Positions 1 through 5,921 of a DNA stretch of 8,910 nucleotides are shown here, in pieces; within the stretch, counting starts at the first letter, position 1, and every line of letters begins with the position of its first letter. A program made the translations under genes and the position numbers. The notes under the pieces are model-generated. The model saw only the letters and a list, made by a program, of their open reading frames with translations. It was not told where the DNA came from and ran no database searches. The DNA lies in assembly GCA_031281985.1 (NCBI GenBank), contig JAITEO010000116.1:1-8910 (forward strand), in the 5' to 3' direction. Source of the DNA: Zoogloeaceae bacterium. GTDB lineage: Bacteria > Pseudomonadota > Gammaproteobacteria > Burkholderiales > Rhodocyclaceae.

Positions 1-270
1 ACCGGACTCGTTACCGTCAGCGTGCGGGAGATTCCTGGATGGATGGACGACATGCTCTTCTCCTCTTCGGGATCAGAAGGAATGCCGGAAGACTACTACC
101 TGGAAAGAGAAATGACAAGGAAAATTGGCAGCAGGAAAATTGGCAGCAGAGGAAAAACCTTTTCAAACGAGGCAAGGCCGTTTGCCGTTCCCTCGCCCAC
201 TTGCGGGAGGGGACAGCAGGCAGCGTTGCTTTGCCGGGGAAATTATCGATTGAACATCCTCCACTTTTAA
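1..270 (+). CDS. possible 3' end of an unidentified convergent gene (partial)
   Basis: A plus-strand frame is open from the left edge to a TAA at 268-270, giving 89 residues with no 5' end in the window. The first 40 or so codons read like ordinary protein (VTVSVREIPGWMDDMLF near the start). The later part is encoded by a 15-bp tandem repeat (118-147, giving RKIGS twice) and by a REP-like hairpin (190-212), so the tail looks like extension into non-coding DNA after loss of an earlier stop. I do not recognise the family. A terminator-like hairpin right at the stop supports a real transcript ending here, convergent with tssG. Alternatively the gene ends further left and this is just an open frame; a short internal GTG at 22 is not convincing as a start. 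Confidence 0.35.
   Translation, partial: TGLVTVSVREIPGWMDDMLFSSSGSEGMPEDYYLEREMTRKIGSRKIGSRGKTFSNEARPFAVPSPTCGRGQQAALLCRGNYRLNILHF
118..147. repeat. 15-bp perfect tandem repeat, two copies
   Basis: The unit AGGAAAATTGGCAGC occurs at 118-132 and again, identical and directly adjacent, at 133-147. Because 15 is a multiple of three it duplicates five codons (RKIGS) in the plus-strand open frame without shifting it. It looks like a recent slippage duplication. Confidence 0.9.
190..212. repeat. REP-like palindromic hairpin
   Basis: CCCTCGCCC at 190-198 and GCGGGAGGG at 203-211 form a near-perfect GC-rich stem around a very short loop. The composition (CCCTC, CCACTTGCGGG, GAGGGG) is typical of the dispersed intergenic palindromes of many GC-rich proteobacteria. 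No other copy is visible in this window, so its dispersed nature is inferred. Confidence 0.5.
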
Positions 271-313
271 TCGCACCCCATGTCATTCCAAGGAGAAGAC
301 ACGGTGCGATTTT
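269..313 (+). terminator. terminator-like hairpin in the convergent gap
   Basis: A perfect 9-bp inverted repeat, AATCGCACC (269-277) and GGTGCGATT (303-311), is followed by further T residues to 313. An inner TGTC/GACA pairing shortens the 25-base loop. The T-run is on the plus strand, so it fits termination of the gene ending at 270. Read on the minus strand the hairpin lacks a U-run, although it lies 34 bases past the tssG stop and could still act as a 3' stem for that transcript. Confidence 0.55.
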
Positions 314-346
314 CTGAAACCATTGCTTCATTACTTGCGAAACGAA

Positions 347-1477
347 CTATTCGTCTTCTGTCTGCAATATTGTCCTGGACGAACCATCCCGGCGCCTGGA
401 GACGTAATATTCCGGCTCGCAGAGCATTCCGGTCACAACCTTTTCCTGCCGGTTCCTGCCAAGCCAGCTCGTCCATCCAAGACGTTGCGTTGCGCCGAGT
501 TGGGTGGTTGGAGCGGATTCGGTACGGATTTCGAGCTGGATGCTCCAGTGATACTCGAAGCCAACGAAGGCGCGTACCCACTCGATCAGGACTGGCAAAT
601 CCCTGCCGTTTGGCAGGAATCGCAGGTATTCCTCAAGGTTCAACGGCCCGATGACCAGGCAAAAGTAGTGTTGCCGATCCGGCACCATGCCGCCGAGAAT
701 CGCGCCTTCGCCGAGCACGGACGCAATGCTGGGCTTGCCCAGCCGGTTGCGTTCGTCCTGCGCGATTTCGATCCAGTGATGCACGAATTCCCGGAGCGCC
801 ACGGGAACGCCAAGAAAGTTCGCAAGCGTGGCCGTGATTCCGTCCGGGTTGCGCGCCTCGCGGATCAGGTGCGCAGAGGCGGCAATCCGGGCATGGGAAG
901 GCAAAAAGAGCGCTTCCGTTTCCCGGAATTCGTCGCCGTTCAGCCATGCGACATAGCGGGAAAACCGTTCTTCCTTTGCCCTGTCGAGTCCCGCCGCAGC
1001 TTGTGATTGCGCCCAGGCGCGGTAGAACAGCGTCAGGAAGCGGTGGTGAAAAATGTCCAGAAAATCGACGAGCGTCCGATCCTTGCGGTTCTCCAGCCGA
1101 TCCTTGGCGATTTCGGTGAAGTGGATGGGCAATGGCCCATTGGGGCCCAGCATACCCAGGCTGAACAGGCGGATGCGCGGAAGTCCATCATGCCGCAGGT
1201 CGATGTCGGCAATCTCGCGCGGCGCGAAAGTGAGAGAAGGAAGCTGGGAGAGCCGGAAGAGTTCCTGCGCGGGCAATTGCGCTTTTCCGGCTTCGGGAAG
1301 GTCTGGGTGGCGAGCGGAAAAATAGCGCATGAGCGCCATGTAGCTGAACCGCCAGGGAGTTTGCGCCGCTTCGTCGAGACAGGCGCGGATCTCCGCTCCT
1401 GTGCCGGCCTTGACCGGCTCGTCGGCGGGCGCGGACGATTTCACGCGACACCCCGTCCGCCCATGCGTGGCGGCCAT
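347..1477 (-). CDS. tssG: type VI secretion system baseplate subunit TssG
   Basis: TssG (VasB/ImpH family) joins two TssF copies in each wedge of the T6SS baseplate, in the cytoplasm beneath the membrane complex. The 376-residue length is normal. The N-terminal WRFSYMALMRYF (from about residue 42) matches the family's aromatic block, and LGATQRLGWTSWLG (from about residue 327) is the characteristic C-terminal TssG motif; the WSIQLEIR strand precedes it as expected. I chose the ATG at 1477 because MAATHGRT resembles TssG N-termini, although no clear ribosome binding site precedes it. That start overlaps the end of tssF by 37 bases. A GTG at 1444 would instead give a four-base GTGA overlap and 365 residues. 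Either way translation is probably coupled to tssF. The stop is TAG. Confidence 0.95.
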   Translation of the reverse strand: MAATHGRTGCRVKSSAPADEPVKAGTGAEIRACLDEAAQTPWRFSYMALMRYFSARHPDLPEAGKAQLPAQELFRLSQLPSLTFAPREIADIDLRHDGLPRIRLFSLGMLGPNGPLPIHFTEIAKDRLENRKDRTLVDFLDIFHHRFLTLFYRAWAQSQAAAGLDRAKEERFSRYVAWLNGDEFRETEALFLPSHARIAASAHLIREARNPDGITATLANFLGVPVALREFVHHWIEIAQDERNRLGKPSIASVLGEGAILGGMVPDRQHYFCLVIGPLNLEEYLRFLPNGRDLPVLIEWVRAFVGFEYHWSIQLEIRTESAPTTQLGATQRLGWTSWLGRNRQEKVVTGMLCEPEYYVSRRRDGSSRTILQTEDE

Positions 1478-3321
1478 TGGTGGATGCGCCCGCGCTGCAT
1501 GGAATGCAGTTCGGTCTGCGTGAAGACATTGATGGCGACGTGCCGGGCAAGCCAGTGTTCGAGCACGAGGCCAAACAGGTAGGGGCTGACGCCGGAAAAA
1601 TTGTCCTCGTCGACCGTCAGCTTGCAAAGGATGCCCCGGCCATAGACCAGCGGGCCTTTTTGCGGCAGTCGGCGCGTGACGGCTTCCACGTCCGAGCCGA
1701 CCAGTCCCTGAATCTGGCGTGTTGCCGCGGCATCGTTGTCGTGAAGAAAGAGGCGCAGCAGTTCGCGCAGGGCGCGTCCAGCTTCCTGCTGCGGCATTTG
1801 CGCCAGCGGCAGGTAATTGATGCCCAGTTGCCGGATGAGCCGCCAGGCGGTTTCGCGTTCCGCAAACGGCGCGCGCGGTCTGCTGGGCGGACGGATGAGG
1901 CCGACGCTGGAGACGGGAATGAAATCCGCCACGGCAAGGTCGGAAGTCCCGTTGCGGGGTACGAGACTGGGCAGGTCGCGGTTGGTCAGGAGGCTCAATA
2001 CCGAAAGATAGCGAATGTCTTCCCGAAGCGGCGCTTCCTGTTGATCGACCAGCGAAAGAAAGACTTCCGTGCTCTCATAGGGTGTGCGGGTGCCGTATTT
2101 GCGCGCGGCTTCCGAAGGCAGGCGGCGCTCCCGCCGTACCGAGAAATAATGCCCAAAGTTGCCTTCATCCCGATTCAGGGTCTGGAACAGGGGACGAAAG
2201 GAAATGGTTTCGGTGCTCCCGGTACGCTGCGAGGTGATTTCCTTTACCAAAAAAACCTCGAAATCCATGGGCCGCGTCCGATCCGGAACCAGGTGGAATT
2301 CCGTGTGGGCGGGATTGATCTCGATCCGGTCGGTGCGGCGCTCGAACAGGTTGATGATGGGCACGCAATGCAGCGCGAATTGCCGGGCATCGACGTGCGT
2401 CGTCAGGGAATCGGGCGGGCGCGACAGCAAAATGACGATTTCGGCTTCCTGCCCCTGGATTCTGGACAATCCCGGCGCAAGCCGGGTGAGCGCGAAGAAA
2501 AAGAAACGGCTGGGGCAGGCAAAGTATTCGTGAATGAGATTGTGCCCGTGAAAGACGTTCCAGTTGAGCGGCAGCAAGCCCTGGTCGGGCGCCAGTCCAT
2601 CGTATTCGAGCGCCTGCCGCGTCACGACGTGGGGATTCTTGGCGATATTGCCCGGAACGCCGGTGAAGGTGGCGAGCGCCGCGGTATGCAGGAGTTCAAA
2701 AAGATGCGAGGCGATGGATTCCGTCCCGCACAGATAGACCGGAATCCGGTCAAGCCCCGTCAAGTCGGAAAACTTGTATTTCCCGGTCGTGTTCAGCGTC
2801 AATCGCAGCGCGCCTTCGACACGCATATTGGCGGGCAGGTAGCGATCCAGATCGGGAATGTCCGGTGGCGTGGCCGTCAGCTTGGCTTCCTTGATTTGGA
2901 TGGGCCAGAGCGTGATGTCCTGGCCGTTGCGATACTCACACGCGGTTTGCTCGCCTTCCGGGATTTTCGAGCGAAACAGGGTATGCCGGGGAACGGGAAA
3001 ACCCCTGCTGAAATCGCCTTCCTTCAGGCTGGGATGGAGCTGGGCAACCGCCATCGAGGGCGTCGGGCATACGTAGTTCGGGTAGATGACTTCCAGCAAG
3101 TGCTGCGTGAAACGCGGGAATTCCGCGTCCAGCTTGATCTGCGTTCGCGCCGCCAGGAAGCAGAACGCCTCGATCAGCCGTTCCACATAAGGGTCTTCCA
3201 CTTCGGTGCCGTGCATCCCCAGCCGGTTGGCGATCTTGGGATGCTGCCGCGCGAACTCCCCGGCCATCTCGCGCATGTAGACAAGTTCTCGGTTGTAATA
3301 CTCAAGCAGGCGCGGATCCAT
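1441..3321 (-). CDS. tssF: type VI secretion system baseplate subunit TssF
   Basis: TssF (VasA/ImpG family) is the main wedge protein of the T6SS baseplate and works with TssG, TssE and TssK to start tail assembly. The 626 residues are the usual length. The N-terminus (MDPRLLEYYNRELVYMRE, then FARQHPKIANRLG, then EDPYVERLIEAFCFLAARTQ) is the family signature. FPRFTQHLLEVIYPNYVCPTPS near residues 65-90 and the C-terminal INVFTQTELHS...QWPPRMGGR block are also diagnostic. The ATG at 3321 fits homologues exactly, although the leader just upstream has no strong Shine-Dalgarno sequence. tssE, tssB, tssC, hcp and clpV, common neighbours of tssF, are absent here. The gene is instead preceded by about 300 non-coding bases and a terminator, so it probably heads a two-gene tssFG transcript. 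Confidence 0.97.
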   Translation of the reverse strand: MDPRLLEYYNRELVYMREMAGEFARQHPKIANRLGMHGTEVEDPYVERLIEAFCFLAARTQIKLDAEFPRFTQHLLEVIYPNYVCPTPSMAVAQLHPSLKEGDFSRGFPVPRHTLFRSKIPEGEQTACEYRNGQDITLWPIQIKEAKLTATPPDIPDLDRYLPANMRVEGALRLTLNTTGKYKFSDLTGLDRIPVYLCGTESIASHLFELLHTAALATFTGVPGNIAKNPHVVTRQALEYDGLAPDQGLLPLNWNVFHGHNLIHEYFACPSRFFFFALTRLAPGLSRIQGQEAEIVILLSRPPDSLTTHVDARQFALHCVPIINLFERRTDRIEINPAHTEFHLVPDRTRPMDFEVFLVKEITSQRTGSTETISFRPLFQTLNRDEGNFGHYFSVRRERRLPSEAARKYGTRTPYESTEVFLSLVDQQEAPLREDIRYLSVLSLLTNRDLPSLVPRNGTSDLAVADFIPVSSVGLIRPPSRPRAPFAERETAWRLIRQLGINYLPLAQMPQQEAGRALRELLRLFLHDNDAAATRQIQGLVGSDVEAVTRRLPQKGPLVYGRGILCKLTVDEDNFSGVSPYLFGLVLEHWLARHVAINVFTQTELHSMQRGRIHQWPPRMGGRGVA

Positions 3322-3500
3322 GGCGGTTCAATTCGTTCAACGCAACAACATCCATTTGGGTCATGTGTCTGGAATCAGACAGGGAGCAAGCATTCTACAT
3401 GCCCACACTGCCTTTGGAAATCCACATCGTAGCGAAGCCCCGCCGCTGTCCTTGCAAAACCACGCGCGATGCCGGATGCAACAGGAAGCAAGAAGCGGAA
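3322..3500 (-). promoter_or_regulatory. putative tssFG promoter and leader region
   Basis: This non-coding stretch separates the upstream terminator from tssF and must hold the tssF promoter if that terminator works. On the minus strand a TAGAAT box at 3392-3397 is a possible -10 element about 70 bases before the ATG; the hexamer 17 bases upstream (TTTCCA) is a poor -35, which would suit an activator-dependent or alternative-sigma promoter. A perfect dyad lies just downstream at 3366-3381. The call is inference from position and short motifs. Confidence 0.3.
3366..3381. promoter_or_regulatory. perfect dyad TGTCTG-GAAT-CAGACA upstream of tssF
   Basis: Six-base arms TGTCTG and CAGACA are separated by GAAT. 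The dyad sits about 45 bases upstream of the tssF ATG and just downstream of the candidate -10 box at 3392-3397. That is where a repressor operator or a short 5' mRNA hairpin could lie. No T-run follows on the minus strand, so it is not a terminator. Confidence 0.3.
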
Positions 3501-3501
3501 G

Positions 3502-3565
3502 AAAAAAACCTTGCCGGGCGAAGCGCGTATAAATCTCATGCGCTCGCCGTCCGGCGCGGCAAAGG
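3502..3565 (-). terminator. intrinsic terminator after the SIMPL-domain gene
   Basis: Read on the minus strand, a long imperfect stem ends directly in seven T residues (A7 at 3502-3508 on the plus strand). The outer arms are CCTTTGCCG (3557-3565) and CGGCAAGG (3509-3516), with one bulged base. The inner arms are GGCGAGCGC (3540-3548) and GCGCTTCGCC (3517-3526), also with one bulge, around a 13-base loop. A strong GC stem abutting T7, 60-120 bases past a stop codon, is the classic Rho-independent layout. It separates the SIMPL gene transcript from tssFG. Confidence 0.75.
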
Positions 3566-3609
3566 CGAGGGGCGCAGGCCGTGGCAATCCAGCCCCAAAG
3601 CGCCCCTCG
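3566..3609. repeat. 10-bp inverted repeat between the SIMPL stop and its terminator
   Basis: CGAGGGGCGC (3566-3575) and GCGCCCCTCG (3600-3609) are perfectly complementary around a 24-base loop. The repeat lies just after the stop codon of the SIMPL-domain gene and directly abuts the T7 terminator. On the plus strand it is followed by GTTTT, so it could also stop antisense transcription. It may stabilise the mRNA 3' end. Confidence 0.55.
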
Positions 3610-3625
3610 GTTTTCGACGGACGAT

Positions 3626-4372
3626 TCAGTCGATCCCGTATTCGATCGTGACCACCACGCGCGCTTTCTTGGCGATGGTGGTCTTGTCATACGTGCCGCC
3701 ATAATCGTCGGAACCGGCGTCGGAATGGGCGGGCAGGATGTAGAACGCGCCCTGGGAAGCGGAGCGCATGGCGCCGACCTTGACCTTGCCGACCTTGGCG
3801 AATTCCTCGGCGCGCTGGCGAGCGTTTTCGGTTGCCGCGCCGATCAGCGACATCTTGATGGCTTCCAGATCGCGCACCAGATAATCGGGCGAGTCATACA
3901 CCACGGGCTTGCCTTCCGCCGCCAACTGGATGATCTCCTTGTGGGCCGTGACGATTTTCTGCAAATCATCGCTACGCACCCGGATGTTCTGTGTGCCGAT
4001 ATAGCCTTGCTGTACCTGCCGGTAATGATTGCCCGCATACTCGCCCACCATGTTCGGCTTGACCTGTTCGCCGCCCTCCTCGCGTGCCGAGGCAGCAAAC
4101 CCGTGCTGTTCCAGAAACGCCTCCAGTTCCGGTTTGGCCTGGCGCAAGGCGTTCAGGGTTGCGCCGAAGTCGCTGCCGATAAGCCAGATGCCGACCGACC
4201 ATTCCGCCACATCCGCTTCGATCGGCTTTTCCGCCAGCCCCTTGACGACGATCTTCTGGGTGTTGTCCCCAATGGTGCGGAATTTTCCGCCCAGGATGAA
4301 CGCCGAACCGCCCAGGCCCAGCGTCAGCAATGCGCCCAGGATAACCAGCGCGCGTGAAATTCCTCGCTCCAT
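3626..4372 (-). CDS. SIMPL-domain (DUF541) membrane-anchored protein
   Basis: This is a 248-residue member of the SIMPL/DUF541 family (relatives: YggE, BP26/OMP28). The biochemical role of the family is poorly defined; members are mostly periplasmic or envelope proteins, some linked to oxidative-stress tolerance. Residues 8-28 (ALVILGALLTLGLGGSAFILGG) form an N-terminal signal anchor. The domain starts at about residue 41 with IVVKGLAEKPIEADVAEW, a hallmark of this subgroup, and ends with the strand ARVVVTIEYGI. Length and architecture are complete. The ATG at 4372 has a good ribosome binding site (GGGAGG, eight bases away). It is followed by two hairpins including a strong terminator, so it is probably transcribed separately from tssFG. 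No known T6SS function explains its position, and it may be a bystander. Confidence 0.85.
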   Translation of the reverse strand: MERGISRALVILGALLTLGLGGSAFILGGKFRTIGDNTQKIVVKGLAEKPIEADVAEWSVGIWLIGSDFGATLNALRQAKPELEAFLEQHGFAASAREEGGEQVKPNMVGEYAGNHYRQVQQGYIGTQNIRVRSDDLQKIVTAHKEIIQLAAEGKPVVYDSPDYLVRDLEAIKMSLIGAATENARQRAEEFAKVGKVKVGAMRSASQGAFYILPAHSDAGSDDYGGTYDKTTIAKKARVVVTIEYGID

Positions 4373-4708
4373 GATGTTGTCCTCCCGTCAGGAGAATGAA
4401 TTCTACACCCTCGAAATCGTCAAGCGCCGGGAGTTCAGTCTTCGGAGACAAAAGAATTCAGGTATCTCACAATCCTCACGCCCGATGACGTTGAAATAGT
4501 TGCTCCGCCCCGCCAATAAAGTCAATCAACATCATCCTGACCTATCCTCGGTAGGTGGATCTATCCCTTTCGTGATGACCGTGCCGCCCAGGGAAAGGCC
4601 AATCGCCGTGCCGACGTACAAATTCCCTGTTCGCTCATTGCTGACAGCAAACTGTCCGGTGGCGCACAGACTGAAGCCAAGGGGTTTTTCCACGGGAGCC
4701 TCTGTCCG
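4373..4708. other. intergenic stretch with a gene remnant and a weak promoter-like site
   Basis: No intact gene is seen in these 336 bases. Bases 4571-4672 hold a remnant of an effector gene (separate entry). On the minus strand TTGACG (4418-4423) and TAGAAT (4400-4405) resemble -35 and -10 boxes of the SIMPL gene, but the 12-base spacer is too short for a standard sigma-70 promoter. A small six-pair hairpin with one G-T pair lies at 4541-4555. I see no intrinsic terminator with a T-run after the DUF6708-like gene, so some transcription may run through into the SIMPL gene. Confidence 0.5.
4532..4708 (-). pseudogene. remnant of a VasX-like effector hydrophobic region
   Basis: Read on the minus strand, in frame with and directly after the DUF6708-like stop codon, this stretch encodes about 58 residues before a TGA at 4532-4534. 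The part at 4571-4672 aligns without gaps to residues encoded at 6528-6629 in the effector gene of this window: 16 of 34 residues agree by eye, including QF, NER and GG (for example NERTGNLYVGTA against NERAGRFYAGAA). Some DNA blocks are identical too, such as CGCTCATTGC. Similarity stops on both sides, so only a fragment of the membrane region survives. A GTG at 4693 could start a 53-residue small ORF, but its ribosome binding site is weak. The simplest reading is a decayed second effector copy. Confidence 0.6.
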
Positions 4709-5896
4709 TCAGGCCATCGCTTCGGGCAGGGGCTGTGCTTTCCTGGCGGCGTTGAAGTCGAAAGCCTTCAGCGCGGGTTTTGAAATGGGGCCGTAGTCTT
4801 TGGAGCCGTCCCAAGCGTAATTGCAGGCTTCCAGTAATTCCTTCGGCCATTTGCGGCGGGGAAGGATGCGATCCAGAGCCATGTAGAGCAGATCGGTCGG
4901 GATGAAGAGCAGGCTAAAGGGAATCCCTATAAGGATCATGAGTGCCATAAAGAACAAGCTGATAATGACATTGACAACACCACCAAAAAAGCCCTCGTTG
5001 CGAAAAGGCTCCACGATATCTTTCACCATCTGTTTGGGAGAGAACGTTTCCAATAGATCTCTTATGCACTTGCCCCAGATCGTAAACGCCTCGCTGACGC
5101 GATCTAGCCCATACGAGTCATAAGAATCATCAAAAGGCGGCAGGGCGGCAGGCCCCTTGTCCATGTAAAGCCGGATGTATTCCCAGACCATCTCCGCGCG
5201 CTGACTGGCGGAGTAATTGCCCGTGCGCATTTCCGTTTCATAGATGTTGACGCAGGTTTCCTCCATTCTCTTCTTCTTGGGATTGAAACAGCAATCCATG
5301 ACCAGATGGAGGTGTCCCTCGCGGCCGCCGCCGCCGCCATACGTCACCACGATCCCCCCCTTGGAATAGGCCTTTATCTCGTCCCAGTTCCGGGTGTACA
5401 GCCGCTTGCCCAGCCAGCACGTCACCGTGCGCGCCTTGCGGTTGAAAATAATGGGCAACTGCCGACGCCAGCCAATGAAAATCCAGGATGCGGCAACACA
5501 CCAAAAGAGGTTAAAAAATAAAAAAAACCGGAACCCCTCCTCGTCCCAATGGTCTATCAGAAAAATGAAACTTAGCAGTAAAACTATAACCTCCATAAAA
5601 GCAGCCCACCACGACATGCTGGCGCGTCCGCCGTACATCCTTCCGCTTACCGTGCGCGCAAACAGGTAATCCTCGGTAATGCGCATGATGTTGTTGTCCG
5701 CCTTCGCCGGAACGTCCAGCGGCGGATCGCCGGGGCGCAGGGCGTTGACGTCGGTGATGAGCGCGTTGTACTGCTCTTCCGGAACGGATTCCCCGTTCTT
5801 CGCGCGCGAGCGCGCGCGCATGACGCTCGCCACGATCGGCGCGGCAACGGCGACAACGAGCGTGGAAACGAGCAGGGCAAGCTTGGCGTCGTTCAT
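4709..5896 (-). CDS. DUF6708-like membrane protein, candidate T6SS effector partner or immunity protein
   Basis: This 395-residue protein lies 25 bases after the effector gene and has a good ribosome binding site (AGGAGA before the ATG at 5896), so the two are probably cotranscribed. Residues 5-26 form a first membrane helix, followed by basic RARSRAK. Residues 95-115 and 123-143 form a closely spaced helix pair. The block IIFNRKARTVTCWLGKRLYTRNWDEI (about 149-174) and WEYIRLYMDKGPAALPP resemble the DUF6708 family as I recall it. Roughly residues 300-339 hold two more hydrophobic helices (ISLFFMALMILIGIPFSLLF). DUF6708 genes are often found beside VasX-like effector genes. A membrane protein paired with a membrane-targeting toxin suggests immunity, but that is inference; an adaptor or stabiliser role is equally open. 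The gene contains a GGC codon run (YGGGGGREG) and long T-runs in the second helix pair. Confidence 0.65.
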   Translation of the reverse strand: MNDAKLALLVSTLVVAVAAPIVASVMRARSRAKNGESVPEEQYNALITDVNALRPGDPPLDVPAKADNNIMRITEDYLFARTVSGRMYGGRASMSWWAAFMEVIVLLLSFIFLIDHWDEEGFRFFLFFNLFWCVAASWIFIGWRRQLPIIFNRKARTVTCWLGKRLYTRNWDEIKAYSKGGIVVTYGGGGGREGHLHLVMDCCFNPKKKRMEETCVNIYETEMRTGNYSASQRAEMVWEYIRLYMDKGPAALPPFDDSYDSYGLDRVSEAFTIWGKCIRDLLETFSPKQMVKDIVEPFRNEGFFGGVVNVIISLFFMALMILIGIPFSLLFIPTDLLYMALDRILPRRKWPKELLEACNYAWDGSKDYGPISKPALKAFDFNAARKAQPLPEAMA

Positions 5897-5921
5897 GGCA
5901 TGTTTCTCCTGTAGGGGTTTG

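Noticed and set aside
17..331. Minus-strand 104-codon frame in the convergent gap, starting MKQWFQKIAPCLLLG
   Set aside because: The start resembles a signal peptide, but the rest is arginine-rich translation of the repeat and palindrome. There is no good ribosome binding site, and the start lies just past the tssG stop within a hairpin region.
323..1582. Two adjoining plus-strand frames (323-1006 and 1007-1582) antisense to tssG
   Set aside because: The translation is unlike any family I know and is explained as the complement of tssG.
1477..3432. 651-codon open frame on the plus strand
   Set aside because: It lies almost wholly antisense to tssF, whose protein is unmistakable. Long shadow frames are expected in GC-rich DNA, and the translation has no recognisable domain.
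4400..4423. TTGACG and TAGAAT as a sigma-70 promoter of the SIMPL gene
   Set aside because: The spacer is only 12 bases, well short of 16-18, so it is noted under the intergenic entry but not called as a promoter.
4476..4535. 19-codon minus-strand ORF (MMLIDFIGGAEQLFQRHRA)
   Set aside because: It is very short, with only a weak purine stretch upstream and no homology that I recognise. It could be a further scrap of the decayed gene, but cannot be supported.
5801..5820. Alternating CG tract (CGCGCGCGAGCGCGCGCGCA)
   Set aside because: It could favour Z-DNA, but it simply encodes the basic RARSR stretch after the first membrane helix of the DUF6708-like protein.
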